A stretch of DNA of 64,000 nt. It comes from Glycomyces luteolus (lineage in GTDB: Bacteria; Actinomycetota; Actinomycetes; Mycobacteriales; Micromonosporaceae). A program made the position numbers and the translations under genes. Positions 36,855 through 45,780 of the stretch are shown piece by piece. The DNA is taken from contig NZ_JAPZVP010000001.1 in the NCBI RefSeq assembly GCF_027622875.1, forward strand, positions 84,269-148,268, written 5' to 3'. Under the pieces are notes generated by a model. It saw nothing but the letters and a program-made list of their open reading frames with translations, had not been told where the DNA came from and made no database searches. Numbering within the stretch: the stretch's first letter is position 1; the number at the start of each line of letters is the position of its first letter.

Positions 36855-37407
36855 CGAGGGATTCGAGCACCTGCTCCAGGTCGCCGCCAAACTGGACCTG
36901 CCCGACGGGCTCAGCGCCGAGGTCTTCGGCGGCGCGATCGTCGTCGCCCCCTGGAAACCCGCGTTCTACGCCAAGCGGATGCGCGCCGTCAGCCGCCAGC
37001 TCGAAGAGCACCTGCCGAAAGGCCACGAGATCTTCACCGCCCCGGCCCGGTTCCGCTTCCCCGACCTCGAAGCGGCGCTCGGACCGGACTGCTACGTCTA
37101 CGACCCGGAACTGGCCGAACCCGACGCGGTCACGGTGCCCGGCGAGGCGCTCGCCCTGGCGCTGACCCTCACCACCGAGGCGAGCCGCCCGTACGACCTG
37201 GGCCCGAAACTCGACGTGTACGGACGCGGAGGCGTCCCAGTGCACGTCCTGGCGGACATGCACGACCGGACCCTCACGGCCTACTCGGACCCGTCACCCG
37301 AGCGCGGTTACCGGACCCGCACCACCGTGGAGTTCGGTGAGCCGCTTCGACTCCCCGAACCGTTCGACTTCGAGCTCGACACCGCGGCCTTCGCCGCGAA
37401 GCTCTGA
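36847..37407 (+). CDS. Uma2-family paralog lacking the catalytic glutamate
   Basis: 186-residue tandem paralog of the preceding gene (shared SDPSPxRGYRTR, FGEP, FDFxLDT). In an ungapped alignment Asp81 and Lys121 are kept, but the position of Glu122 is Thr107 (LALTLTTE). It is probably inactive as a nuclease and may pair with the intact copy. ATG 36847 has GCGAGG six bases upstream; GTG 36841 is the alternative. Confidence 0.78.
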   Translation: MFDEGFEHLLQVAAKLDLPDGLSAEVFGGAIVVAPWKPAFYAKRMRAVSRQLEEHLPKGHEIFTAPARFRFPDLEAALGPDCYVYDPELAEPDAVTVPGEALALALTLTTEASRPYDLGPKLDVYGRGGVPVHVLADMHDRTLTAYSDPSPERGYRTRTTVEFGEPLRLPEPFDFELDTAAFAAKL

Positions 37408-37411
37408 GCGG

Positions 37412-38329
37412 CTAGTCCCAGGCCTTGCCGTTGCGCCAGTAGCCCATGAACGCCCCGCACTCCTTCGGCAGGCCGAGCTCCTTGCGGACGGTGAAGCGGA
37501 GGGTCTTGACGACGCCGGTCTCGGCCGCGATCCACACGTACGCGTCGCTCTGGTCGACCGCCTGCGGTGCCTCCCAGATCATCTCGTCCTCGTTCTCCTC
37601 GAACTGCCCCGACTTCGCGAAGTCCATGCCGCGGGCCGCCTCGGTCACCGCCGGGACCAGCTTCTCGCCCCACACCGCGCCCTCGCGCGGCAGCCACACC
37701 ACCTCGACATCCTCCGGCGCGTCGATGTCGAGTACGTCCGCCGCCTCGGGAACTTCGATGAACGCCTTGCCCCGCGCGGTGATCGGGAGGTCCTCGAGGA
37801 TCGCGGCGATCGCGGGGGCCGCCGTCTCGTCGCCCGCGATGAGGAGCTCCGCACCCTCGGGGGCGTGGAAGTCGACGCCTCCGTGCGGGCCCTCCCAGCG
37901 CGCGTCAGGGCCGAGCAGCAGGATCTCGTCGCCCACAGCGGCATCGCGGAGCCAGCGCAGCGCCGGGCCGCACTCGTCCTCGCTGTGCGCCTCGTGCACG
38001 ACCATGTCGACGTCGACCTCGCCGGCCGCGCGGCGGACGGCGCGCACCGTATAGGTGCGGACCCCGCACTGCTCCTCCTCGGGGAGGGCGCGCAGCTCCG
38101 AGTACCAGCGCTCGCTCGTGGGCATCTTGTCGAAGCCGCAGGCCGCGGCCGGGAAGATGAGCTTGAAGCGCTGGTCGTAGCCGTTGTCGGCGAAGTGCCG
38201 CAGCGTCGCGCCCGCGAACGTGACCCGTATGAAGGAGGGGCTCAACCGCCGGATCGCCCGCACTGCCACGGGGAACAGCTCGAACGGCCGAACGGTGGAC
38301 TCGGTCTCTGGCTCGGTCTGCGTCGCCAC
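37412..38329 (-). CDS. siderophore-interacting protein (FAD ferric reductase, ViuB type)
   Basis: 305 residues; cytosolic flavoprotein that reduces ferric siderophores. FAD-binding domain with RTYTVRAVRR (RxYT/S), then LLLGPDARWEG and LIAGDETAAPAIAAIL, and the C-terminal SIP domain with YVWIAAETGVVKTLRFTVRKELG and MGYWRNGKA. GTG start after GGAGTGCC. An IdeR/DtxR-type iron box sits 21 bases upstream, so iron repression is expected. Confidence 0.9.
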   Translation of the reverse strand: MATQTEPETESTVRPFELFPVAVRAIRRLSPSFIRVTFAGATLRHFADNGYDQRFKLIFPAAACGFDKMPTSERWYSELRALPEEEQCGVRTYTVRAVRRAAGEVDVDMVVHEAHSEDECGPALRWLRDAAVGDEILLLGPDARWEGPHGGVDFHAPEGAELLIAGDETAAPAIAAILEDLPITARGKAFIEVPEAADVLDIDAPEDVEVVWLPREGAVWGEKLVPAVTEAARGMDFAKSGQFEENEDEMIWEAPQAVDQSDAYVWIAAETGVVKTLRFTVRKELGLPKECGAFMGYWRNGKAWD

Positions 38330-38349
38330 GCGGCACTCCTCCTCTTAGA

Positions 38350-38368
38350 TAAGGTTTGCCTTACCTTA
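38350..38368 (-). promoter_or_regulatory. IdeR/DtxR iron box
   Basis: On the minus strand TAAGGTAAGGCAAACCTTA, 15 of 19 positions identical to the consensus TTAGGTTAGGCTAACCTAA and itself a near palindrome. It lies between the siderophore-interacting protein gene and divergent ftsQ. Confidence 0.85.
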
Positions 38369-38426
38369 GCCGAAGGGCCGGGCGAGCCGCCACCGCCGAA
38401 CGGCCGAGACGTGGAATCATCGACCC

Positions 38427-39161
38427 ATGCGCGGCCCAGAGAACACGTCCGAACCCGGGCCCTGGCGGCTCGTCCACGTGGCGCGCCGCAAGCTGCCCAA
38501 CCGAAGGCTGCGGTGGATCTCGATCAGCGTGCTCGCGCTGCTCGCGCTGGCCTTCGTGATCGTCTGGACCACACCGCTGTTCGAGGTGAAGCGAATCGAG
38601 GTCACCGGGACCTCGGTGCTCTCCGCCGACGAGGTGGCCGCGCTCGGCCGGGACGCGGTGGGGGACTCCGTGCTCGGCGCCGACCTCGACGCGATCGCCG
38701 CGGCCGTCGCGAAGCTCGCGCCCGTCAAGTCCGTCGACGTCACCCGCGCGTGGCCCGACGCGCTGCGCGTCGCCGTCACCGAACGCGAGCCGTATTTGGC
38801 CGTTCCGGTGGATGACGAGACTTTTCTCATGGTCGATTCCGAAGGTGTGGTATTCGACGAGACCTCGACCGCTCCCGGATCTATTTGGAGGGTCGAGCTC
38901 GCCGAGCCGGGACCGGACGACCTGGCGACGATCGAGACCCTCATAGTGCTGCAGGCACTCCCGCCCGACCTCGCCGAAGAGGTCGAACACGTGGAGTCGC
39001 CGTCCCCCGCGAGCGTCACCCTGTATCTCGAAGATGGACGGACGCTCCGATGGGGCGACGGTTCCGAAAGCGAGCAGAAAGCCGAGGTCGCCGATCGATT
39101 GTTGGCCGGGGGGTATGAACATGTCGATGTCAGCGCACCAGATGCCCCCACTGTGAGTTAG
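38427..39161 (+). CDS. ftsQ: cell division protein FtsQ
   Basis: 244-residue bitopic divisome protein: basic cytosolic N-terminus, one TM ([17 protein letters not shown]), a POTRA domain starting [19 protein letters not shown], then the FtsQ beta domain with [19 protein letters not shown]. It is short of homologues only at the N-terminus. Possible leaderless start, with AATCAT six bases upstream. Here it is separated from murC by 5.6 kb. Confidence 0.9.
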   Translation: MRGPENTSEPGPWRLVHVARRKLPNRRLRWISISVLALLALAFVIVWTTPLFEVKRIEVTGTSVLSADEVAALGRDAVGDSVLGADLDAIAAAVAKLAPVKSVDVTRAWPDALRVAVTEREPYLAVPVDDETFLMVDSEGVVFDETSTAPGSIWRVELAEPGPDDLATIETLIVLQALPPDLAEEVEHVESPSPASVTLYLEDGRTLRWGDGSESEQKAEVADRLLAGGYEHVDVSAPDAPTVS

Positions 39162-39237
39162 CGTTAAGGGGGGAGCGGGTGTGCGCGCACATCCCGTTTG
39201 CCGTACCCAGGGCCGAAGGGGAAGGAAGGCAGCAGCG

Positions 39238-40350
39238 ATGACACCACCGCACAACTACCTCGCCGTGATCAAAGTCGTTGGAGTCGGGGGCGGCGGCGTC
39301 AATGCTGTCAACCGGATGATCGAGGCGGGCCTCAAAGGCGTCGAGTTCATCGCGATCAACACCGATGCGCAGGCGCTCTTGATGAGCGACGCCGACGTCA
39401 AGCTCGACGTGGGCCGCGAACTGACCCGCGGTCTCGGCGCGGGCGCCAACCCCGAAGTGGGGGCGAAGGCCTGCGAGGACCACCGCGACGAGATCGAGGA
39501 AGTCCTCAAGGGAGCGGACATGGTGTTCGTGACCTGCGGTGAGGGCGGCGGCACCGGCACCGGTGGCGCGCCCGTCATCGCCAACATCGCCCGCAAGCTC
39601 GGCGCGCTCACGATCGGCGTGGTCACCCGGCCGTTCGCCTTCGAAGGCAAGCGCCGCCAGACCCAGGCGGTCTCGGGAATAGACGATCTGCGCAACGAGT
39701 GCGACACGCTCATCGTCATCCCCAACGACCGGCTGCTGCACCTCGGCGACCGCTCCATCTCCATGATGGACGCGTTCCGCCTCGCCGACCAGGTACTGCT
39801 CTCCGGTGTCCAGGGCATCACGGACCTCATCACCACGCCCGGCCTCATCAACCTCGACTTCGCTGACGTCAAGAGCGTCATGAGCGGAGCGGGTTCGGCG
39901 CTCATGGGCATCGGCTCGGCCCGCGGTGAGAACCGCGCCGTCGAAGCCGCCCGCGCCGCGATCGAGTCGCCGCTGCTGGAGCAGAGCATGGAAGGCGCAC
40001 GCGGCGTGCTCCTCTCCATCGCGGGCGGTTCGGATCTCGGCCTGTTCGAGATCAACGACGCGGCCGAGCTCGTCTCCGACTGCGCCCACACCGACGCGAA
40101 CATCATCTTCGGCGCGGTCATCGACGACGCCCTCGGCGAAGAGGCCCGCGTGACCGTGATCGCCGCCGGGTTCGACGTCGAGGACGAGGCCGAATTCGAA
40201 CTGGCCCAGCCGACCCGGATCTCGTCACTGCCCGAGCAGAAGCCCGAGCCGGTGCGCGAGACCAAGCCCGAACCCGAGCGCGAGTCGAGCAACGGCAAGG
40301 TCCTGTTCGACGACGTCGACGTTCCGGCCTTCCTGAAAGACGGCTTCTAG
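39238..40350 (+). CDS. ftsZ: cell division tubulin homologue FtsZ
   Basis: 370-residue GTPase forming the Z ring. [15 protein letters not shown] begins the fold; [12 protein letters not shown] is the tubulin signature; NDRLL and [19 protein letters not shown] hold the T7/synergy-loop region. A short acidic linker leads to the C-terminal conserved peptide [11 protein letters not shown], the SepF-binding end in actinobacteria. ATG 39238 follows GAAGGAAGG; the open frame to 39181 is not used. Confidence 0.96.
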   Translation: MTPPHNYLAVIKVVGVGGGGVNAVNRMIEAGLKGVEFIAINTDAQALLMSDADVKLDVGRELTRGLGAGANPEVGAKACEDHRDEIEEVLKGADMVFVTCGEGGGTGTGGAPVIANIARKLGALTIGVVTRPFAFEGKRRQTQAVSGIDDLRNECDTLIVIPNDRLLHLGDRSISMMDAFRLADQVLLSGVQGITDLITTPGLINLDFADVKSVMSGAGSALMGIGSARGENRAVEAARAAIESPLLEQSMEGARGVLLSIAGGSDLGLFEINDAAELVSDCAHTDANIIFGAVIDDALGEEARVTVIAAGFDVEDEAEFELAQPTRISSLPEQKPEPVRETKPEPERESSNGKVLFDDVDVPAFLKDGF

Positions 40351-40405
40351 CGGCGGCGGACCGTCGGGACGCACTCGTCTCGGCGGCCGTCGGCGCTCGG
40401 AGCAG

Positions 40406-40501
40406 CTTGCGAGCCGTGAATTCGCCGTGTGGCGATACTTGCGAGCCATGCAATTGCTAAGCGGCGAAGCTCGCGTGCCATGAACCAGTTGCGCCCGAAG
40501 C
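40406..40501 (+). repeat. three direct repeats with 32-bp period
   Basis: CTTGCGAGCC at 40406 and 40438 and CTCGCGTGCC at 40470, each followed by RTGMA and A/T-richer sequence, in the ftsZ-yggS gap. They include or precede possible yggS starts. Confidence 0.55.
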
Positions 40502-40530
40502 CCACCCCACAACTGCTAGGACCTTCGATC

Positions 40531-41238
40531 TTGACCACCCAGCCGCGCCGAGACCAGTTGCGGGACAACCTCAACCGGACGCGCGAGGCCATCGCTGCCG
40601 CCTGCTCGGACGCCGGCCGCTCCCCGGACTCGGTCCGCCTCATCGCCGTCACCAAGACCTTTCCCGCCGCCGACGCGGCCGCGCTCGTCGAACTCGGCCA
40701 GGCCGACCTCGGCGAGAACCGCGACCAGGAGGCCGCGCCGAAGGCCGCCGCACTCGCCGCCGCCGGGCTGCATCCCGTGTGGCACTTCGTCGGACAGCTC
40801 CAGCGCAACAAGGCGAAGTCCGTCGCCGCCTACGCCGACTGGGTGCACTCCGTCGACCGCGCCCCCCTCGCGACCGCCCTCGGCAACGCCGCGAGCGCCC
40901 ACGGCCGCAGCCTGAACGCACTCATTCAGGTGAGTCTCGACGGCGACACCGCCCGCGGCGGCACGCCCGTCGCGGACCTCGCGGCACTCGCCGAGACGAT
41001 CGCCGCCGCCCCCGCGCTCACCCTCAAAGGCGTCATGGCCGTCGCGCCGCTCGGCTGGGAACCGGCCGAAGCCTTTGCGCTGCTTGCCCGTTGCTCCGAA
41101 ACCGTACAGCGTGTCGACCCCGGCGCGACCGAGATATCGGCGGGCATGAGCGGCGACTACCGGACCGCGATCTTCGCGGGGGCCACAATGGTCAGACTGG
41201 GAAGAAACGTGCTCGGCGAACGTGAATCGATGGCGTAA
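40531..41238 (+). CDS. YggS/PLPBP-family pyridoxal-phosphate homeostasis protein
   Basis: 235-residue PLP-binding protein (fold type III). LIAVTKTFP carries the PLP lysine; GENRDQEAAPKA, WHFVGQLQRNKAKSV and the terminal ISAGMSGDYRTAI..GATMVRLGRNVLG bind phosphate. TTG 40531 gives the family N-terminus; ATG 40480 with a 17-residue extension is possible but lacks a ribosome site. Conserved position after ftsZ. Confidence 0.88.
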   Translation: MTTQPRRDQLRDNLNRTREAIAAACSDAGRSPDSVRLIAVTKTFPAADAAALVELGQADLGENRDQEAAPKAAALAAAGLHPVWHFVGQLQRNKAKSVAAYADWVHSVDRAPLATALGNAASAHGRSLNALIQVSLDGDTARGGTPVADLAALAETIAAAPALTLKGVMAVAPLGWEPAEAFALLARCSETVQRVDPGATEISAGMSGDYRTAIFAGATMVRLGRNVLGERESMA

Positions 41239-41323
41239 GGTGTGGGGCAGCAGTGGGACAAACAGCCGCACGATGACGGTTGACTAGTCGGGCAAAATCA
41301 CCTCCGTGTAAGGAGTCGGCGCT

Positions 41324-41329
41324 AGGATG
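41324..41329 (+). promoter_or_regulatory. -10 box upstream of sepF
   Basis: TAGGAT about 50 bases before the sepF ATG, with GAGGAGGG as ribosome site; the 141-base gap after yggS otherwise shows nothing. Confidence 0.4.
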
Positions 41330-41379
41330 AGACCGCGTACCTGACTCAACAGGGGCGGCCCGAGGAGGGAGCACGATCG

Positions 41380-42006
41380 ATGGGCGCGATGCGGAAGGCA
41401 GGCATCTGGCTCGGCCTCATCGAGGACGAGGACGATCGCGGCTACGGCAACGGCTACGAGGAAAACGACGAGTTCGCCGAGGAGCAGCAGACGGCGGCAC
41501 CCCAGCGGGTGCGGGGCGCGCAGCGCACCACCGGCCGGGTCGGCCGGACCGCGTCCGAGGACCGTCCCGTCCGACAGCTCAACCGCGGCTCCGGCTCGGT
41601 GACCCCGCTGTCCTCCCGGGAGGGCGGCCGCGAAACCGGTGTCCGCGAGACCTTGACGCGGGACAACCTCGCGCTCGCCGAGCCCGCCACGGTGCGGCCG
41701 GTGCCGGCGGAGGAGGAGTCGCACGCGAACTACCGGATCACGACGCTGCACCCGACCACGTACAACGAGGCGCGGACGATCGGCGAGCGCTACCGCGACG
41801 GCACCCCGGTCATCATGAACCTCTCGGAGATGGAGGAGGCCGACGCGAAGCGCTTGGTCGACTTCGCGGCCGGACTCATCTTCGGCACCCGGGGGTCGTT
41901 CGAGCGGGTGACCAATCGCGTGTTCTTGCTCTCGCCGCCGCATGTGCAAGTGACGGCGGAGGACAAGGCCAAGATCGCCGAGGGCGGGTTCTTCAACCAG
42001 CCCTGA
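41380..42006 (+). CDS. sepF: cell division protein SepF
   Basis: 208 residues. N-terminal amphipathic membrane-binding helix ([16 protein letters not shown]), long charged disordered linker (~18-118), then the SepF core [34 protein letters not shown] and [28 protein letters not shown]. It tethers FtsZ to the membrane in actinobacteria, which lack FtsA. Confidence 0.94.
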   Translation: MGAMRKAGIWLGLIEDEDDRGYGNGYEENDEFAEEQQTAAPQRVRGAQRTTGRVGRTASEDRPVRQLNRGSGSVTPLSSREGGRETGVRETLTRDNLALAEPATVRPVPAEEESHANYRITTLHPTTYNEARTIGERYRDGTPVIMNLSEMEEADAKRLVDFAAGLIFGTRGSFERVTNRVFLLSPPHVQVTAEDKAKIAEGGFFNQP

Positions 42007-42028
42007 TCCGAGGGATACACTGCGAACC

Positions 42029-42322
42029 GTGAACCTGGCACTGCAGCTCATCTATCTGGCGCTCTTCGCTTTCTACCTCTTCCTCCTGGCCCGTCTGGTG
42101 TGCAGCGTCGTGGTGCAGTTCTCCCGCCGCTGGGAGCCCGGACCGAAGTCCGCGGCCCTGCTTGAGACGGTCTACAGCGTGACCGACCCTCCCCTGAAGG
42201 GGTTGAGGAAGGTGATTCCGACTCTCAGGCTTGGTACTGTATCGATTGATCTGGCGTTCCTGGCGCTGCTCATCGGCGTGTGGATCCTGATGGACGTTGT
42301 CATCAGGAACCTCATCGTCTAG
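42029..42322 (+). CDS. YggT-family membrane protein
   Basis: 97 residues, two TM helices (LIYLALFAFYLFLLARLVCSVV and IDLAFLALLIGVWILMDVVI) separated by the YggT motif TVYSVTDPPLKGLRKVIPTLRLG. GTG 42029 is seven bases after TACACT, so it is probably leaderless. Conserved between sepF and divIVA; exact role unknown. Confidence 0.9.
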   Translation: MNLALQLIYLALFAFYLFLLARLVCSVVVQFSRRWEPGPKSAALLETVYSVTDPPLKGLRKVIPTLRLGTVSIDLAFLALLIGVWILMDVVIRNLIV

Positions 42323-42404
42323 CAGTTCCAGGCGGGGGTGCGAGGCACGGTTATCGTGTTGAGTGGCCTTGTGCGCCAGGCGAACAGCTGAGAAGGAGTT
42401 TCGA

Positions 42405-43388
42405 ATGCCGCTGACCCCAGCCGACGTTCACAACGTCACGTTCAAGAAACCCATGCTCGGGAAGCGCGGATACGACGAGGACGAGGTCGACGGTTTCCTC
42501 GATGAGGTGGAGCGAGAGCTCGCGCGCCTCAGCGATGAGAACGGCGAACTTCGCGCACAGCTCGAGAGTCTCCGCGCCGGCGCTCCCCCTGGGGCCGCCG
42601 ACCACGCCGAGATGGCCGCCGCACTCGACCGAGTGCAGCGTGAGAAGCACGCCATGGAGCAGCAGCTCCAGGAGCTCGACGCCGAACTGCACGAGATGCA
42701 CCAGCAGATGGTGGCCGCGCAGCAGCAGGCGCAGCAGCTCCAGCAGGAACTGGCCCAGCGCGGTCCGGAGCAGCAGGCTTCGGCACCCGCCGGCGGCGGC
42801 GAGCAGGAGGCCCTGCGTCTCCTGATGGTCGCCCAGCGCACCGCCGACGAGCACCTGGAGGACTCCCGCCGGGAGGCCGACACCGTGCTCGGCGAGGCGC
42901 AGCGCGAGGCCCAGTCGATGGTCACCGAGGCCCAGCGCGAGGCGCAGACGATGGTCTCGCAGGCGCAGCGCGAGTCGAAGTCGATGATGGCCGAGGCTCA
43001 GCGCGAGTCCAAGGCCCTCCTGACCGACGCCCAGCGCGAGTCCGAGTCCCTGGTCACCGAGTCGCGCGCCGCGGCCGAGGACCTGGTGGGCCAGGCCCGC
43101 GACAAGGCCGAGCGCATGGAGATGGAAGCCGAGCAGGAGCGCCAGAAGGTCATCGGCCAGCTGGAGGACTCCCGTTCGTCGCTGCTGAAGAACATCGAGG
43201 AGCTGAAGACCTTCGAGCGCGAGTACCGCACTCGACTGAAGCTCTACCTCGAGAGCCAGCTGCGCGACCTCAACGGCCAGCAGGGCCGTGCCGAGGACGA
43301 GGGCTTCGAAGAGGCCCCGCAGCAGACGCCTCCGAACGAGCGCACCAATGGCAGGTCCGCGTTCGTGATGCAGGGCGGGCGCGGGTAA
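42405..43388 (+). CDS. divIVA: DivIVA/Wag31 polar growth scaffold
   Basis: 327 residues. The N-terminal DivIVA domain [16 protein letters not shown] is followed by the [17 protein letters not shown] coiled coil. Residues 164-218 are five 11-residue repeats of the [11 protein letters not shown] type, an undecad coiled coil, followed by more helix and a Gln/Glu-rich tail. It marks cell poles and recruits wall synthesis. GAAGGAG precedes the ATG. The repeats make this stretch prone to length change. Confidence 0.94.
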   Translation: MPLTPADVHNVTFKKPMLGKRGYDEDEVDGFLDEVERELARLSDENGELRAQLESLRAGAPPGAADHAEMAAALDRVQREKHAMEQQLQELDAELHEMHQQMVAAQQQAQQLQQELAQRGPEQQASAPAGGGEQEALRLLMVAQRTADEHLEDSRREADTVLGEAQREAQSMVTEAQREAQTMVSQAQRESKSMMAEAQRESKALLTDAQRESESLVTESRAAAEDLVGQARDKAERMEMEAEQERQKVIGQLEDSRSSLLKNIEELKTFEREYRTRLKLYLESQLRDLNGQQGRAEDEGFEEAPQQTPPNERTNGRSAFVMQGGRG

Positions 43389-43421
43389 CCCCTCCCGCTC
43401 CTCCCCGGGACAACTCCTCCG

Positions 43422-43477
43422 GTTGGGTTCCGGTGCACCGCAGAATGGTCGCGCCGAGCCATAACCTGAACGGGGAT
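43422..43477 (+). repeat. possible weak copy C of the intergenic element
   Basis: Starts 34 bases after the divIVA stop with GGTTGGGTT and, 33 bases on, AACCTGAACGGGGA; the flanking blocks and spacing match copies A and B but the middle does not. Confidence 0.3.
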
Positions 43478-43628
43478 CGCCTCGTTAATCATGGTTGAGC
43501 GGGTGAGGGCGCGGGTAGAACCGCAGCCCTCACCGCCGCACCATGCTTCAACGATGCCGCGGTCCCCGCAGGGGGCCGCGTCGGACCGCGCGAGGGCCCC
43601 GCTACCCGCGCGCAGGGGAGGAATCGAC

Positions 43629-44306
43629 GTGATCGCCAGCAGCCTGCTGATCCTCGTCACCGCGGCGGTCTTGCTGGTCACTGGCATGATCACCGGGAAC
43701 GACCAGTTGCTGGTCTCGTCCATCGCGGCGAGCCTGGCCGCCGGCGTGGCCCTGTACGTCGGGATTCGCGGCCGGGGCGCCAAGCGCCCCCGCGTGGCTC
43801 CGGACCGGGCCGGGCAGCGCCGCGGTTCGCGATCGTCCTCGGGGACGCGCGGGCCGAGGGGCCTCGACGATGACGACACCCGGCAGTTCCGCAGGATCGG
43901 GCTGGACGACACGCCGACCACCGAGATGCCGCTCATCGAAGGCCGGGTCTTCGAACCCACGGACTACGCGGTGGACCGCGACCCCGAGATCCGGTTCGAG
44001 GACGTGCCGCCGCGCCAGTCCCGCGGCGGCGAGGTCGTCAACCGCCACCGCGCCCCGGAGTCCACGACCGACGAGCCGACCGAGCAGCGCATGTCGAGCA
44101 TCGAGTCCGCGGCCCTCATGCGGCTGGACACCGAGGTCGCGGTCGTCGACGGCCGCCCCCGCTTCCACCACTCCGCGTGCGCGCACCTCTCCGGGCGCGA
44201 CCACGAGCCGCTCGCGGTCTCCGAGGCCCTGGAACTGGGCTTCACCCCGTGCGCGATGTGCGAGCCGGTGTCGCGGCTGCTCCTGGTGCCGACCGCCGGC
44301 CGCTGA
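43629..44306 (+). CDS. two-TM protein with C-terminal His/Cys metal-site motif
   Basis: 225 residues. Two N-terminal helices (SLLILVTAAVLLVTGMI and LLVSSIAASLAAGVALYVGI), a charged disordered middle, and a C-terminal mini-domain FHHSACAHLSGRDHEPLAVSEALELGFTPCAMCEP whose His, Cys and CxxC could bind zinc. GTG 43629 with GGGGAGGA upstream replaces the longer open frame. The domain resembles Ada-type or small nuclease-associated CxxC modules, not firmly. Adjacent to divIVA. Confidence 0.7.
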   Translation: MIASSLLILVTAAVLLVTGMITGNDQLLVSSIAASLAAGVALYVGIRGRGAKRPRVAPDRAGQRRGSRSSSGTRGPRGLDDDDTRQFRRIGLDDTPTTEMPLIEGRVFEPTDYAVDRDPEIRFEDVPPRQSRGGEVVNRHRAPESTTDEPTEQRMSSIESAALMRLDTEVAVVDGRPRFHHSACAHLSGRDHEPLAVSEALELGFTPCAMCEPVSRLLLVPTAGR

Positions 44307-44620
44307 CCGGCTCATTCCGGCAAGGGATTGCTTTGCTCGCGGCCCTCGCGACTCCCGTTCGCGGTGACGCGCAGTCCGGACACAAGTTCTCGAAGTAATT
44401 GACCTACTTGCAGGACTTGCGTATCCTGTGTGCTTAATTGCGCGGCAGGTACCCGCCTCGGCGGGGCCTGGCGCGCATTGTCCTCGTTTCGACGAGGCCG
44501 TCACGAGTACGCGATTTCGGGAGCCGCCATGCCGAACACCCGATGCGGGCCGCCAGAGCGGCGCCGCCGTGCTCTGACGCCACCGGAACCCGAGCCGACA
44601 TACCCCTCCAGAGGCGCGTC
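44307..44620 (+). promoter_or_regulatory. promoter and ~190-nt leader of the dksA-like gene
   Basis: 314 bases without a gene. A classic promoter TTGACC (44399)-17 bp-TATCCT (44422) gives a leader of about 190 nt containing small hairpins such as CCTCG-TTTCGA-CGAGG near 44480. Regulation in the leader is possible. Confidence 0.6.
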
Positions 44621-45184
44621 ATGAGTCCAGCGAAGAAGACCCAGAAGCAGGCCGCGAAGAAAGCGGTCAAGAAGGCTCCGGCCAAGAAGACGGCGGTGAA
44701 GAAGGCGGCCGCGAAACCGGCGACCGCGAGCGCGGCGAAGCAGACGGCCAAGAAGGCCGCGGCGAAGAAGACCGCGGAGCAGGCGCCGCCCGCCGCCGAG
44801 GAGGCCGACGCCCTGCAGCTGCGCACCGAGAGCGAGCAGGCCGAGCTGCGCGCCGCGCTGAAGGAGCGGTTGGACGAGCTGGTCGAGGAGCAGCAGCGGT
44901 ACAGCGACTCGATCACCCTCGCCCAGCGCGAGCGGTTGAGCGACACCGCCGGGGACGACCAGGTCGACTCCGGTTCCAAGACCGTCGAGCACGAGCACGA
45001 GGTGGCGGTGGCCGATTCGCTCTCCGAGCGCATCCGGCAGGTCAGCCACGCGCTCGAACGCCTCGACGAAGGCACTTACGGCTTCTGTGAGAAGTGCGGT
45101 AAACCGATCCCGGCGGCGCGGTTGGCCGCGTTCCCGTCCGCTACCCTCGACGTCGGTTGCAAACAGCTGGAGGAGCGACGCTGA
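44621..45184 (+). CDS. DksA/TraR-family protein with histone-like Lys/Ala tail
   Basis: 187 residues. Residues 1-55 are Lys/Ala/Pro repeats (AKK, KKAA) like eukaryotic histone H1 or Hup tails. A coiled coil (~65-150) and zinc finger follow. The zinc site has Cys156, Cys159 and Cys180, but the third position is Asp177 (TLDVGC instead of TLCxxC). The family binds RNA polymerase; the tail implies DNA or nucleoid contact (inference). AGAGG precedes ATG 44621. The stop overlaps lspA. Confidence 0.85.
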   Translation: MSPAKKTQKQAAKKAVKKAPAKKTAVKKAAAKPATASAAKQTAKKAAAKKTAEQAPPAAEEADALQLRTESEQAELRAALKERLDELVEEQQRYSDSITLAQRERLSDTAGDDQVDSGSKTVEHEHEVAVADSLSERIRQVSHALERLDEGTYGFCEKCGKPIPAARLAAFPSATLDVGCKQLEERR

Positions 45185-45780
45185 GCGAGGACACGCAGCC
45201 CGGAACCGCTGAAGGTCCGGGCCCCACCACCCCTGAGAAGAAGCCCGTCCGCCGTATCGGGCTGACCATCGCGGCACTGCTGATAGCGGCCTTCGCGATC
45301 GGACTGGACCAGTGGACCAAGAACCTGGCCGAGGCCAACCTGGACCCGGCCGATCCGGTGCGGATCCTGGGCGGTCTCGTGTACCTGGACTTGACCTGGA
45401 ACTCGGGGGCGGCGTTCAGCCTCGGCACGAACTACACGTGGATCTTCACGATCATCGCCTCGGTGGTGGTGGTCTTCCTGATCGTGCTGTCGACCCGGAT
45501 CGTGTACCCGGTGTGGTCGATCGCGATCGGCCTGGTCCTGGGCGGGGCGGCGGGCAACCTCGTCGACCGGTACTTCCGGGAGCCGGACTTCGCGCGCGGC
45601 CACGTCGTCGACTTCATCAGCGTGTTCAAGCCCGACGCCCAGGCGTTCCCGATCTTCAACATCGCCGATTCGGCGCTGTGCTGCGGCGTGGTGCTGATCG
45701 TGCTGCTCGAGCTGACCGGGCACGGCTTCTCGCCCGAATCGCGCAAGAGCGATCAGAAGAAGAAGGAGGCCGCGGCGTGA
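45181..45780 (+). CDS. lspA: prolipoprotein signal peptidase
   Basis: 199-residue aspartyl peptidase with four TM helices. Motifs: [21 protein letters not shown] with the first catalytic Asp, VVDFISVF and FNIADSAL with the second. I prefer CTG 45181 because GGAGGAG lies four bases upstream and it overlaps the dksA stop by four bases as elsewhere here; TTG 45157 would be the conventional alternative. The tail is Lys/Glu-rich. Confidence 0.9.
   Translation: MSEDTQPGTAEGPGPTTPEKKPVRRIGLTIAALLIAAFAIGLDQWTKNLAEANLDPADPVRILGGLVYLDLTWNSGAAFSLGTNYTWIFTIIASVVVVFLIVLSTRIVYPVWSIAIGLVLGGAAGNLVDRYFREPDFARGHVVDFISVFKPDAQAFPIFNIADSALCCGVVLIVLLELTGHGFSPESRKSDQKKKEAAA

Noticed and set aside
32757..36890. 1377-residue open frame antisense to the Roco gene
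   Set aside because: Low-complexity shadow of the LRR/GTPase coding sequence; no domain motifs.
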